Shown here: positions 1 through 12,126 of the stretch, piece by piece | Layout: the number at the start of each line of letters is the position of its first letter | How positions within the stretch are numbered: position 1 is the stretch's first letter | Origin: Aegilops tauschii subsp. strangulata | Lineage: Eukaryota; Streptophyta; Magnoliopsida; Poales; Poaceae | Length of the DNA stretch: 64,000 nucleotides | Assembly (NCBI RefSeq): GCF_002575655.3 | Contig: NC_053036.3 | Coordinates: 154,418,627 to 154,482,626 of the forward strand | Direction: 5' to 3' | Translations under genes and position numbers: made by a program | The notes under the pieces: generated by a model | Told to the model about the DNA's origin: nothing | Databases searched by the model: none | The model's input: the letters and a program-made list of their open reading frames with translations, nothing else

Positions 1-1481
1 GGTGGCGAACTTTGATGCCCAGTGGATGTAATATGTGTAATAGCGGTAATAGGCTAGCGTTAATTGCTTGCTTATTTATTTCCTTATTGTCTTGTTTAGT
101 TGTTTGCTTGTAGTCACTGCAGTTCTTTTTCTGTTTTTTTCTAGTGGCCACAATAGCCTATTTTTGGTAACTAGGCCAAAATAATCATGGCAACACACGG
201 ACTATTGTAACCATGGGCCTCCTGCAGGCCATATGATCCATGGGCCTTCGTCCGGCCGTAGGATCCATCGGCCTTCTATACGGGCCTTAGGGTCCATGGG
301 CCTTCTACGGGCCGTACGTTCCATGGGCCTTCTACGGGCCGTAAGATCCATGGGCCTTCTACGGGCCATACTATCCATGGGCCTCATATGGGCCGTAGGA
401 TCCATGGGCCTTCTACGGGGCATATCATCATTTCGCCAATCATGGGCCATACTATTCGTGGACCATAACGGGCCGTTAATAGGCCGTATTTGATAACTCT
501 ATGAAAACAGCCCAACTGGTTTTTTTGACATGAAAACGGCCCAACGTATTAACGGTCCGCAAACGGGCCGACTGTAACGACGGGCTGAACTTGGCCCACA
601 AGCAGAAAATGACAGTAACGGGCCGTATGTAACCGAATTCTGCAAATGAGCCCAAGAATCAATGGGCCCTGAGAAGGCCGAAAGATAAGTTGGGATGGAA
701 ACGGCCCAATCGAATAATGGGCCATTAATGGGTATAAAGTGATACACTGTTCATTACGGGCCAGTTTCACCACGGGCCGTTAATGGGCCAAGAGTTACAA
801 AGGTCCTCATATGGGCCGAAAGAAGTCATGGGCCACACATGGGCCGGAAGTTAAAACGGGCTGAATCATATTGGACGGCCCAGATGACGCTACTGGGCCT
901 AATTCGGATAGGGCGTAACGGGCCCTGGATTAGCGGGCTGTAAATGAGCTATATGCGAACAGGCCATTAACAGGCTTTCCGTGGGCCGACCCGCCACCTT
1001 TTGACCAAGTCAAACGGCCGGCCTTTTCACAGGAATGGGCCTCTATTGGGCCGTGCCACGTGTCGCCGTATCATAGGCTCCTTCGGTCCAATGAGCGGAT
1101 GACATCTGTCCCAACGGTGAGCCGACACATGTTTTCTCCAGCCAATGATGATTTTACACGTGGAAAATCCCCATTGGTCGGGGCTGTTAATGGGTTATCA
1201 GATCCAAAACCCGACCCGATGTCTTAATGGCGTTCCGTTACGGTCGATGCCACGTGTTGGTCACCCTTGACGAAAGCACTACTGTGACGCGCGATTTATC
1301 GTCATGGAAGTGGACACTTCCGTGATGGTAATTTTGGTAATGTCATGGAACACTTCTACGACAGCACAGGTATGACTATCTTGATTCTTTCATAAAATCA
1401 TCATGGATGTACATGCATGACAAAAAACGCGACCTACTATGACAAACACGTATCATCACGGAAGTGTATTTTTTTGTAGTG
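1..1481. mobile_element. CACTA-type transposon end (truncated by window edge)
   Basis: The segment ends at 1481 with TTTTTTTGTAGTG, the inverse of a CACTACAAAAAAA terminus, and a Tat LTR sequence resumes immediately after it. The last 250 bases repeat short motifs around CTTCCGTGATG and CTTCCATGACG, like the subterminal repeats of CACTA elements. Further in (about 200-1080) the sequence is packed with GGGCC and TGGGCC words. No transposase coding is visible. The other terminus lies outside the window, so the 3-bp target duplication (probably ACA after 1481) cannot be confirmed. It could be an autonomous or a deleted element. Confidence 0.7.
210..435. repeat. 27-bp minisatellite rich in TGGGCC
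   Basis: About seven imperfect copies of a 27-base unit of the form CCATGGGCCTTCTACGGGCC followed by GTANNAT. The clearest are four consecutive copies between about 310 and 420. Each unit carries TGGGCC, the core of plant site II/TCP-type promoter elements, and the palindrome CCATGG. Long open frames across it on both strands are by-products of the 27-base (9-codon) period and are not genes. It lies inside the CACTA terminal region and may serve as subterminal binding sites. Confidence 0.75.
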
Positions 1482-1736
1482 ACACCTCCTCCTGAGGTTG
1501 TTCTCGCACTATACTAGTTCGTCCTCAGCCCCTCGAGGCCAATCCACCACAAAGCAGGAGTAGGGTTTTACACCGCAAGGTGGCCCGAACCTGGGTAAAC
1601 TGCTATGTCCCATTTCCTTCCTGTTCATCGAGCTAGGCCGTGAGATTGGTGAGTAGGTAGACTCAGGAGGTTTAGTTCTTCGCACGCACCCCAGATTTCA
1701 AATCTATCAAGGGTTTGCTGAACCCGAAATCTGACA
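1482..1736 (+). mobile_element. 3' part of a 5' LTR, Tat-lineage relic F
   Basis: Matches the last ~255 bases of the Tat LTRs at 21215-22117 and 28761-29654: a CACCTC...AGGAGG stretch, CCACCAC, GGAGTAGGGTTTTACACC, GGCCCGAACC, then GAACCCGAAATCTGACA at the end. The LTR is cut at 1482 by the CACTA element. The rest of it should lie to the left of the window. Confidence 0.85.
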
Positions 1737-1738
1737 TT

Positions 1739-1757
1739 TGGCGCGCTAGGTAGGGGT
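1739..1757 (+). other. primer binding site, tRNA-Arg type (relic F)
   Basis: TGGCGCGCTAGGTAGGGGT starts two bases after the LTR end. It differs by one base from the TGGCGCGCCAGGTAGGGGT found at the same place in elements A and B, which is complementary to the 3' end of plant tRNA-Arg (CCU type, from memory). This fixes F as a forward-strand Tat element. Confidence 0.8.
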
Positions 1758-1811
1758 GCATCGAAGATTTGCCTCTCCACCTGATGTACACCACCCGCCT
1801 CGCACACCCTC

Positions 1812-2993
1812 ATGGCGGGCACCACTCCACCGACCGGACCGACGAGCGCGCCGGGAGGCGCCACGGGTCTCCGGGCTTTCACCCCCGCCATGCGGCGAGT
1901 GCAGTGGCCACCCAAGTTCAGGCCGGAGCTGCCGCCCCGATATGACGGCGCGGTGGACCCGGCAGGTTTTGTCTAGCATACGAGCAGGCTGTTTTGGCAG
2001 CCGGCGGCGACGGCAAGGTTATGGCAAACTGGCTTCCCATGGCCCTCGTGGGCGCGCCACGCGACTGGCTTCTCAGCTTGCTAGAGTCTTCAGTGGCCTC
2101 CTGGGAGGAGCTGCGCGGCCTCCTCATCGCGCTTCGCGGCGCCGGCGCCCCAAGCCGTCGCAGCCCTCCTTGGCATTTCACAGGCACTGCCCTCGGACCG
2201 CCACGTCAAGCAATTCTTTCGCCAGGTGGGTGGCACCCACATGCAGCGGGGAGCCCCTCCGGGCTGGGCGGCGGCCAAGGCCGATCTCACCTTTGACTCG
2301 ATGGACCACCCCGCGACCACTGCAGGCGGCGGCGCGCTCCCGATGCTCTGCACCCCCTGCTCCCTAGGGCAGATCCACCTGCTCCCTAGGGCAGATCCGC
2401 CTCCCTGTCACCTTCGGCACCCGCCACAACTACCGCACCGAGCTTATCGACTTCGACATCGCCCGCATCGGCCTCCCGTACAACACCATTCTCGGGTACC
2501 TGGCCTTGGCCCAGTTCATGGTAGCAACTCACCCTGCCTACAATCTCATGAAGATGCTGGGAAGCAGCGACATCCTCACCATGGCAGGGGAAGCCAAGGA
2601 CGCGCTATTGGCCCTCAAGCTCGCCTTCAGGGCTGTGGCGGCAGCAAGGCCAAGTGAGGAAGGGACTCCGGAGGCTCCGGAGGCTGCACCAGCGAAGAAG
2701 AAACAATTGTTCTCTCAAGATCGTGCCGAGACGAAGCAGGTGCCGGTTGATGAAGACGGGGCATCGGGCGCCACCTTCACCATAGGCGCCGGCCTTCCGC
2801 CAGATCAAGAAGAGGCGTTGGCCGGCTTCTTACGCATGAACAAGGAGGTGTTCACATGGGAGCTCAAGGATCTGGTTGGGATCCCAAGGGGAATAATCGA
2901 GCATCACCTGAGGGTGTGCCCTACCGCGCGCCCGGTGAAACAGAAGGCGCGGCGGCAGTCCATAGAGAAGCAGTCGTTCAACGTCCAAGAGAC
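1812..2993 (+). pseudogene. broken gag/protease region of Tat relic F
   Basis: Starts with ATG at 1812 in the same context as gag of element A, followed by the family motif WPPKF, PPRYDGAVDP. A stop near 1973 and several frame changes follow. Later pieces include MANWLPMAL, the ATHPAYNLMKM stretch (about 2525-2560) and the KKKQLF, QDRAETKQVPV linker (about 2695-2755), ending at the start of the RT region. Compared with A and B, about 150 bases that hold the protease motif (LIDGG) are missing, and a 22-base unit (GCTCCCTAGGGCAGATCC core) is doubled at 2359-2400 at the deletion point. The frame is cut at 2993 by insertion of the reverse Sabrina-type LTR. Confidence 0.8.
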
Positions 2994-4573
2994 TGCTACC
3001 TCTTGAGCTTGCATTAGTTTTTCCGTTGAAGAGGAAAGGGTGATGCAGCAAAGTAGAGTAAGTATTTCCCTCAGTCTTTGAGAACCAAGGTATCAATATA
3101 GTAGGACACAACGCGCAAGTCACTGAATACCTACACAAACAAACACCAACTTGCACCCAACGCGATAAAGGGGTTGTCAATCCCTTCACGGTTATTTGCA
3201 AAGTGAGATTTTATAGAGATGGATAAACAGCAAAATAATATTTTTCGTATTTTTGGTTTCTGGAACAAAAAGTAAAAGATTGCAAAATAATGGAACGGCG
3301 ACATAAATTGGCAAATTGATGGGAAAATAATATGATGTAAAATAGACCCAGGGGGCATAGGTTTCACTAGAGGCTTCTCTCAAGATAGAAATTATTATGA
3401 TGGATGAACAAATTACCGTCGAGCAATTGATAGAAAAGCGCAAAGTTATGACGATATCTCAGGCAATGATCAAGAATATAGGCATCACGTCCGTGTCAAT
3501 TAGACCGAAATGATTCTGCATTTACTACTATTACTCCACACATCGACTGCGATCCAGCATGCATCTAGAGTATTAAGTTCATAAAGAACGGAGTAACGCC
3601 TTAAGCAAGATGCCATGATGTAGAGGAATTAACTCAAGCATTATGATAAAAAAACCATCTTTTTATCATGATGGCAACAATACAATACGTGTCATTTCCC
3701 CTTCTGTCACTGGGATCGAGCACCGCAAGATTGAACCCAAAGCTAAGCACTTCTCCCATTGCAAGAAAAACCAATATAGTTGGCCAAACCAAATCGATAG
3801 TTCGGAGAGACTTGCAAAGATACCAAATCATGCATATAAGAATTCAGAGAAGATTCAAATAATATTCATAGATAAGCTGATCACAAATTCACAATTCATC
3901 GGATCTCGGCAAACACACCGCAAAAGAGTATTACATCGAATAGATCTCCAAGAATATCGAGGAGAACATGGTATTGAGAATAAAGAGAGAGAAGAAGCCA
4001 TCTAGCTACTAGCTATGGACCCGTAGGTCTATGGTAAACTACTCACGCTTCATTCCAGAGGCAATGGTGTTGATGTAGAAGCCCTCCGTGATCGAATCCC
4101 CCTCCGGCAGGATGCTGGAATAGGCCCCTAGATGGGATCTCACGGGTATAGAAGGTTGCGGCGGTGGAAAAGTGGTTTCGTGGCTCCCCAGGAAATTTTT
4201 GGGGTATTTGAGTATACATAGGAGGAAGATCTAGGTCAGGGGGTCAGCGAGGAGCCCACAAGGTCGGGGGCGCGCCCTCCAGCCTTGTGGCCGCCTCATG
4301 GCTCTTCTGACTTGCACTCCAAGTCTCCTGGGTGTCTTCTGGTCCAAGAAAAATCATCGCGAAAGTTTTATTCCATTTGGACTACGTTTGGTATTCCTTT
4401 TCAGCGGAAATCAAAAAAAAAAGGAAAAAACAGGAAGTGGCACTGGGCTCTAGGTTAATAGGTCAGTCCCAAAAATCATATAAAATAGCATATTAATGCA
4501 TATAAAACATCCAAAATAGATAATATAATAGCATGGAACAATAAAAGATTATAGGTACGTTGGAGACGTATCA
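2994..4573 (-). mobile_element. LTR of reverse-strand Sabrina-type element E (its 3' LTR)
   Basis: On the plus strand it begins TGCTACCTCTTGAG and ends GGAGACGTATCA, the inverse of the TGATACGTCTCC...CAAGAGGTAGCA boundaries seen in elements C and D. Its length of 1580 bases agrees with those LTRs (1556-1583). It was inserted in the Tat relic F after ...CAAGAGAC. The matching duplication on the far side of E is lost, so the 5-bp target duplication cannot be shown. It holds no gene. Confidence 0.9.
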
Positions 4574-7437
4574 AGCATCCCCAAGCTTAATTCCTGCTCG
4601 TCCTCGAGTAGGTAAATGATAAAAACATAATTTTTGATGTGGAATGCTACCTCTAACATATTTATCCATGTAATTCTCTTTATTGTGGCATGAATATTCA
4701 GATCCGTAAGATTCAAAACAAAAGTTTAATATTGACATCAAAACAATAATACTTGAATCATACTAACAAAATAATTATGTCTTCTCAAAATAACATGGCC
4801 AAAGAAAGCTTATCTCTACAAAATCATATAGTCTGTCTATGCTCCATCTTCATCACACAAAACATTTAAATCATGCACAACCCCGATGACAAGCCAAGCA
4901 ATTGTTTCATACTTTTGATGTTCTACCTTTTCAACTTTCATGCAATATATGAGCGTGAGCCATGGACATAGCACTATAGGTAGAATAGACGATGGTTGTG
5001 GAGAAGACAAAATGAGGGAGATAGTCTCACATCAACTAGTCGTATCAACGGGCTATGGAGATGCCCATCAATAGATATCGATGTGAGTGAGTAGGGATTG
5101 CCATGCAACGGATGCACTAGAGCTATAAGTTTATGAAATCTCAAAAAAGAAAACTAAGTGGGTGTGCATCCAATTTGCTTGCTCATGAAGACCTGTGGCA
5201 TTTTGAGGAAGCCCATCGTTGGAATATACAAGCCAAGTTCTATAATGAAAATTCCCACTAGTATATGAAAGTGACAATATAGGAGACTCTCTATCATGAA
5301 GATCATGGTGCTACTTTGAAGCACAAGTGTGGCAAAAAGGGTAGTAACATTGTCCCTTCTCTATTTTTCTCCCATTTTTCTCTTTTTTTGGGCCTTCCCT
5401 TTTTTGGCCTTTCCCTTTTTTTCCTCGCATGGGACAATGCTCTAATAATGAAGATCATCACACTTTTATTTCCTTACAACTCAAAAATTACAACTCGATA
5501 CTGGAACAAAATATGACTCTATATGAATGCCTCCGGTGGTGTACCGGGATGTGCAATGAATCAAGAGCGACATGTATAAAAAATGATGAACGGTGGCTTT
5601 GCCACAAATACGATGTCAACTACATGATCATGCAAAGCAATATGACAATGATGATGCATGTCATAATAAATGGAACGGTGGAAAAGTTGCATGGCAATAT
5701 ATCTCGGAATGGCTATGGGAATGCCATAATAGGCAAGTATGGTGGCTGTTTTGAGGAAGGATATGTGGTGGGTTTATGGTACCGGCGAAAGTTGCGCGGT
5801 ACAAGAGAGGCTAGCAATGGCGGAGTGGTGAGAGTGCGTATAATCCATGGACTCAACATTAGTCATAAAGAACTCACATACTTATTGCAAAAATCTATTA
5901 GTCATTGAAACAAAGTACTACGCGCATGCTCCTAGGGGGATAGATTGGTAGTAAAATACCATCGCTCGTCCCCGACCGCCACTCATAAGGAAGACAATCA
6001 AAAAACATATCATGCTCCAACTTCGTTACATAACGGTTCACCATACGTGCATGCTATGGGACTCACAAACATTAACACAAGTATTTCTTGAATTCACAAC
6101 TACTTACTAGCATGACTCTAATATCACCATCCTCATGTCTCAAAACAATCATAAGGAATCAAACTTCTCATAGTATTCAATGCACTTTATATGAAGTTTT
6201 TATTATATCCCTCTTGGATGCCTATATATCATATTAGGACTAATTTTATAACCAAAGCAAATTACCATGCTGTTTAGAGACTCTCAAAATAATATGAGTG
6301 AAGTGCGAGAGTTCATCAATTTCTATAAAATAAAACCACCGCCGTGATCTAAAAAGATATAAGTGAAGCACTAGAGCAAATTTGCCTAGCTCAAAAGATA
6401 TAAGTGAAGCACATAGAGTATTCTAATAAATCACAATTCATGCGTGTCTCTCTCAAAAGGTGTTTACAGCAAGGATGATTGTTGCAAAATGAAAAGCAAA
6501 GACTCAAACCATACAAGATGCTCCAGGCAAAACACATATCATGTGGTGAATAAAAATGTAGCCTCAAGTAAAGTTACCGATAGACGAAGACGAAAGAGGG
6601 AATGCCTTCCCGGGGCATCCCCAAGCTTAGGCTCTTGACATCCTTGAATATTACCTTGCGGTTCCTTGGGCATCCCCAAGCTTAGGCTCTTGCCACTCCT
6701 TATTCCGTAGTCCATCAAATCCTTATCCAAAACTTGAAAACCTCACAACACAAAACTCAACAGAAAATCCCATAAGCTCCGTTAGTATAAGAAAATAAAT
6801 CACCACTTTTGGTACTCTAGTGAACTCATTCTTTATTTATATTGGTGTAATATCTACTATATTCCAACTTTTCCATGGTTCATACCCCCCGATACTAGCC
6901 ATAGATTCATCAAAATAAGCAAACAACACGCGAAAAACAGAATCTGTCAAAAACAAAACAGTCTGTAGTAATCTGGATAGTTCGCATACTTCTGTAACTC
7001 CAAAAATTCTGAAAAATTGGGAAAGCAGGGGCAATTTTTCTATCAATCTACTGTAAAAAAATTTAGGATTTTATCACGCTTCTGTGATTTTAAACAATTC
7101 TGGGACTGAGCACAAGGTTTCTGTTTTTTTAGCAAGATTAAATCAACTATCACCGTAAGCTATCCCAAAGGTCTTAGTTGGCAGAAACACTAATTAAAAC
7201 ACAAAATCACATCTAACCAGAGGCTAGATAATTTATTCAAAGCAAAACAGAACCTAAAAAGCAAAAACATAAAATAAAATTGAGTTGCCTCCCAACAAGT
7301 GCTATTGTTTAAGGCCCTTAGCTAGGCATAAAACACGGATAGATCTAAGTATAATCGTAATAATGATAAGGTAGATCACGAAAACTCATCTCATACTCCC
7401 TACGTTCAGCAGCAAGTTTTCTTTGTGGTAAGCAAAA
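4574..7437 (-). mobile_element. non-coding 3' region of element E
   Basis: About 2.9 kb between E's LTR and its only open frame. Read on the minus strand it matches the 3' regions of D (40061-43071) and C (60328-62550). The shared block CTAGC...GGGC.TTAAAC...AGC.CTTGTTGGGAGGCAAC lies at about 7280-7330. GCTTGGGGATGC-type words occur next to the LTR (inverse at 4575-4588) and twice internally (inverse at 6615-6628 and 6670-6683). There is a pyrimidine-rich stretch near 5350-5430. The short open frames here are not conserved in phase among the three elements. Confidence 0.8.
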
Positions 7438-8194
7438 CTAATCAAAAGGTCTAAATTTAATAGGATAAGAATCCCCAAGATCGATTTCGGGAGGAATTGG
7501 TTCCTCCTTCGGCCCTTCATATTGTATGACCAACTCATCACTATAAGCATTATTTTGGCAAAATGTCATGAGTTTGTTTCCAAGAGAGAAACCCAATCCG
7601 TTGCTTTGTATAGCAAAATTATCATTAAGCTCAAAAATCTTATCAACTAAAACATCGGTAGGGACTCTCTTTATTAGATTTTCATTATAAGCAACATGAT
7701 CTAGGGATCGTAAATGCATTATGTCCTCTTGATAAAAAAGAATTCCCTCTATGGGAGGACGACCACCATCTACTTTATAATGCGCAAAAATTTCACTAGC
7801 TTCTTTCATAATAAATCTAAACTCATGAGCTAGAAATATAGTAGCAGCACGCTTAACAGAAGAATGTTCAATATTTGAAAACTCTAAAAAGATCCTTTGT
7901 ATGGAAGGATGCATATGAACGAATTGTCTTTCAAGCTGAACTATAAGCAAAGATATAGCATCCAGAAGGCTACTAGTCTTATGGAGAATAGATCCACCCA
8001 AGGTGGGGAGTGCACTGACACAAGTAAAGAACTCTTGAATAACCCCTTTCCCAATAATATTTCTGCTACCAATGCGATTTTTTTGCGTGCAAGATAGTAG
8101 GTTCTTCATGAGGATCAGAATTAGCAAAAGCATCAAGGTTTCCCCCATCGTTACTACTATCCTTTTCAATAATAACCTCCCCAGTTTCAGACAT
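7438..8194 (-). pseudogene. Sabrina-type element ORF of unknown function (E)
   Basis: The likely start is the ATG at 8194, giving an acidic N-terminus beginning MSETGEVIIEKDSS. A run of seven T on the plus strand at 8078-8084 shifts the frame. From there a continuous frame runs to 7438 for about 210 codons and ends ...DLGDSYPIKFRPFD. I see no protease DTG/DSG, RT or integrase motif, so this is neither the gag-protease frame of D nor the frame of C. The position, between the primer site and the conserved 3' block, shows it is the element's coding module. Function is not recognised. It may be a gag-derived or captured sequence. Confidence 0.55.
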
Positions 8195-8388
8195 GGTGGC
8201 AACTGGCAAACGAGCAAGCGGAAAGGCAAACGAGGAAGACGAACGGAAGAGAGGCGGAGTAAAGGCAAATCGTTTTGAAAATTGTTTTAGAAGTGGGGGA
8301 GAGGAAAATGAGAGGCGAATGGCAAATAATGTAATGTGAGGGATGAGAGTTTAGGATGGGTACTTGGTATGTCTTGTCTAGGCGTAGA

Positions 8389-8407
8389 TCTCCCGGCAAT
8401 GGCGCCA
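8389..8407 (-). other. primer binding site, tRNA-Asp type (E)
   Basis: On the minus strand TGGCGCCATTGCCGGGAGA lies 10 bases inside the LTR end, the position and form expected for priming by tRNA-Asp (known for the Athila lineage). It confirms that E reads right to left. Confidence 0.8.
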
Positions 8408-8417
8408 GAAATTCTTC

Positions 8418-9295
8418 CTGCTACCTCTTGAGCTTGCATTGGTTTTTCCCTTAAAGTGGAAAGGGTGATGCAGCAAAGTAGAGTAAGTATTTCCCTCAGT
8501 TTTTGATAACCAAGGTATCAATCCAGTAGGAGACAACGCGCAAGTCACCGAATACATTCACAAACAAACACCAACTTGCACCCAATGCGATAAAGGGGTT
8601 GTCAATCCCTTCACGGTTATTTGCAAAGTGAGATCTGATAGAGATGGATAAACGACAAAGTAATATTTTTGGTATTTTTGGTTTATGTAACAGAAAGTAA
8701 AAGATTGCAAAATAATGGAACGGCGACAGGAATTGGCAAATTTATGGGAAACTAATATGATATAAAATAGACCCCGGGGGCATAGGTTTCACTAGAGGCT
8801 TCTCTCAAGATAGAAATTATTATGGTGGGTGAACAAATTACTGCCGAGCATTGATGGAGAAGTGCAAAGTTATGACGATATCTAAGGCAATGATCATGAA
8901 TATAGGCATCACGTCCGTGTCAAGTAGACCGAAACGATTCTGCATCTACTACTATTACTCCACACATCGACCGCTATCCAGCATGCATCTAGAGTATTAA
9001 GTTCATATAGAACGGAGTAACGCCTTAAGCAAGATGACATGATGTAGAGAAATTAACTCAAGCATTATGATAAAAAAATCATCTTTTTATCCTTGATGGC
9101 AACACTACAATACATGTCATTTCCCCTTCTGTCACTGGGATCGAGCACCGCAAGATTGAATCCAAAGCTAAGCACTTCTCCCATTGCAAGAAAAACCAAT
9201 CTAGTTAGCCAAACCAAATAGATAGTTCGGAGACACTTGGTAAGATATCAAATAAAAGATTCAAATAATATTCATAGATAAGCTGATCATAAATC
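8418..9295 (-). mobile_element. truncated 5' LTR of element E
   Basis: Begins TGCTACC at 8418 like the LTR at 2994 and follows it closely to ...AAGCTGATCATAAATC at 9295. There the forward LTR of element C starts. About 680 bases of the LTR are missing and are not found again in the window, so the far half of E was lost or lies to the right. Confidence 0.88.
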
Positions 9296-10441
9296 TGATA
9301 CGTCTCCAACCTATCTATAATTTTTGATTGTTCCATGCTATTATAGTATCTGTTTTGGATGTTTAATGGGCTTTATTATACACTTTTATATTATTTTTGG
9401 GACTAACCTACTAACCAAAGGCCCAGTGCAAATTGTTGTTTTTTGCCTATTTCAGTATCGCAGAAAAGGAATATCAAACGGAATCCAAACGGGGTGAAAC
9501 CTTCGGGAGAGTTATTTTTGGAACAAACGCAATCCAGGAGACTTGGAGTGGACGTCAAGCAAGCAACGAGGCGGCCACGAGGCAGGGAGGCGCGCCCAGG
9601 GGGTAGGCGCACCCCCACCCTCGTGGGCCCCTCGTGGCTCCACCCACCTACTTCTTTCGCCTATATATACTCATATACCCCGAAAACATCCGAGAGCACC
9701 ACTAAACCCTATTTCCACCGCTGCAACCTTCTGTACCCGTGAGATCCCATCTTGGGGCCCTTTCCGGTGCTCTGCCGGATGGGGAATCAATCACGGGGGG
9801 CTTCTACATCAACACCACAGCCTCTCCGATGATGTGTGAGTAGTTTACCACAGACCTTCGGGTCCATAGTTATTAGCTAGATGGCTTCTTCTCTCGCTTT
9901 GGATCTCGATACAAAGTTCTCCTCGATTCTCTTGGAGATCTATTCGATGTAATTCTTTTTGCGGTGTGTTTGTCGAGATCCGATGAATTGTGGGTTTATG
10001 ATCAAGATTATGTATGAACAATATTTGGTTTTTCTCTGAATTCTTATATGTATGATTTCTTATCTTTGCAAGTCTCTTCGAATTATCAGTTTTGTTTGGC
10101 CTACTAGATTGATCTTTCTTGCCATGGGAGAAGTGCTTAGCTTTGGGTTCAATCTTGCGGTGTCCTTTCCTAGTGACAGCAGGGGCAGCAAGACACGTAT
10201 TGTATTGTTGCCATTGAGGATAAAAAGATGGGGTTTATATCATATTGCTTGAGTTTATCCCTCTACATCATGTCATCTTGCCTAATGTGTTACTCTGTTC
10301 TAATGAACTTAATACTCTAGATGCATGCTGGATAGCGGTCGATGTGTGTAGTAATAGTAGTAGATGCAAAATCATTTCGGTCTACTTGTCGCGGACGTGA
10401 TGTCTATATACATGATCATGCCTGGATATTCTCATAACTAT
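9296..10441 (+). mobile_element. 5' LTR of Sabrina-type element C, segment 1
   Basis: Starts TGATACGTCTCCAACC and matches the D LTRs up to ...TCTCATAACTAT, where a CACTA element is inserted. The LTR resumes at 21113-21194 and 58946-59300. The three pieces add up to about 1583 bases, a full LTR. A TATA box (TATATATA, 9662-9669) sits about 370 bases in, at the same place as in D. The small open frames inside the LTR (for example around 10052-10252) occur in all copies and are not known genes. Confidence 0.9.
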
Positions 10442-10454
10442 CACTACAGGAAAC

Positions 10455-11015
10455 AACTATTTTGCCGTCTGCGGCGGATGGCAAAAATTGTGCCGTCTGC
10501 CACGGCGGACGGCAAAGGCATGAACGGCGGACGGCAAAGGCCTTTGCCGTCAGCCGCAGACGGCAAAAGGCTCCGGCAAAGTAGGCTACGGTAAACAGCT
10601 GCTTTGCCTTCTGCTTCCTGGCGGCTGACGGCAAAGGCCCTTTGCCGTCTGCGGCGGATGGCAAAAATTGTGCTCTCAGTCCGTTAAGTGGCTAACGGCA
10701 GGCCTTTGCCGTCCGCCAGCGGACGGCAAATTTTCTAGTTCCTTTGTCGTCCGCCAGCGGACGGCAAACTTTCTAGTGTCTTTGCCGTCCGCCGTATGAT
10801 GTCATCTACACGTCACCACATGGCAGGCCTTTGCCGTCCGCCGCTGATGGCAAACTCTTTTACTCTTTGTCGTCTGCCACTGTAGGCAAATTGACCAAAT
10901 GGGTTAGCTCCCAGGAAGCACAGCTGGATGCCACGTGGCCTCTTTGCCGTACGCGGCAGACGGCAAAGAGCCCGTTGCCGTCGGTGGCAGACGGCAAAGA
11001 GCCTGCATATTGGCT
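10455..11015. repeat. left subterminal repeat array of the CACTA element
   Basis: Many copies of TTTGCCGTC(C/T)GC and its inverse GC(G/A)GACGGCAAA, often paired back to back as short hairpins such as TTTGCCGTCCGCCAGCGGAC. This is the typical subterminal pattern bound by the TnpA-type protein of CACTA/Spm elements. Apparent reading frames over the array are artefacts. Confidence 0.9.
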
Positions 11016-11404
11016 CTTTTTTCTGTTTTTTATTAAATCCAACAATTTTGATCACAAATATATATGACATATACAGATATATTTCACAGCAAACATATAA
11101 GATATATATGATATATATGAGAACAATTTTCACAGCAAACATATAAGATATCCAACATGCAGAGTTCCATCATACATAGTTCCATCACATATGTTCCATC
11201 CAACTACCAAGTTCCATCATACATAGCATAGTTCATCCAACTACCAAGATACATGCATAGTTCAACGATACAAAAGAAACAGAGAAAGGGATAAGGAGCA
11301 CTCCATCTATGCAAGCTTTCGTCAAGTGAATGCAATCTGCAAAATGAAAAATAAGAAAGTTAGAAATAGGTGACTAGAACAAGAAGAAGACTAGAACAAG
11401 AAGA

Positions 11405-12035
11405 GTATGTCATTTATGGGCTAACTTACGTGAAATGGATCATATATGAGCTAACTAAGTTGAAATGGGTCGTTTATGAGCTAACTAAGGTCAAATGGAT
11501 CGTTTTTGAGGTAACTAAGGTGAAATGGATCGTTTTTTAGCTCACTTAGGTCGAATGGATCATTTATGAGCTAACTTAGTTGAAATGGATCGTTTTTGAG
11601 CTAACTTTGTTGAAATGGATCATTTATGAGCTAATTTAGTTGAAATGGATCTTTTTGAGCTAACTTTGTTGAAATGGATCATTTATGAGCTAATTTAGTT
11701 GAAATGGATCTTTTTGAGCTAACTTAGGTGAAATGGATCATTTAAGAGCTAATTTAGGTGAAATGGATCATTTTTTAGCTCACTTAGGTCAAATGGACCA
11801 TTTATGAGCTAAATTAGTTGAAATGGATCGTTTATGAGCTAACCTAGGTAAGATGGGTCATTTTGGAGTTAACCTAGGTGAAATGGGCCATTTTAAAGCT
11901 AACGTAGGTAAAATGGATCATTTAGGAGCTAATCTAGGTAAAATGGGTCATTTTTGAGCTAACTTGGATGAACTGCATCATTTATAAGCTAACCTAGGTA
12001 AAATGGGTCATTTTGGAGGAAAAGAAGCTAACTCT
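11405..12035. repeat. ~30-bp minisatellite inside the CACTA element
   Basis: About 20 tandem, diverged copies of a unit close to GAGCTAACTTAGGTGAAATG followed by GATCATTTAT. It lies between the left subterminal array and the 3' end of the TnpA-like gene, so it may be transcribed in readthrough. Upstream of it (11040-11290) the sequence is AT-rich with small direct repeats such as TTCACAGCAAACATATAAGA. No coding is seen. Confidence 0.85.
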
Positions 12036-12126
12036 AGGTCATTATGGTAAGCATATTGGAGGAAATAAAGCTAAGTCTAGGTCTTTATGCATTTGTTAAG
12101 CAAAACACTAGAGAAACTTACCGTGA

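Noticed and set aside
202..493. Arg/Pro/Met-rich frames on both strands near the left edge
   Set aside because: The 27-base unit is a multiple of three, so any frame without a stop in one unit stays open across all. No start context or domain.
10416..11142. Small frames over the TTTGCCGTC arrays and adjacent AT-rich DNA
   Set aside because: Translation of subterminal hairpin repeats; frames exist on both strands with the same repeated words.
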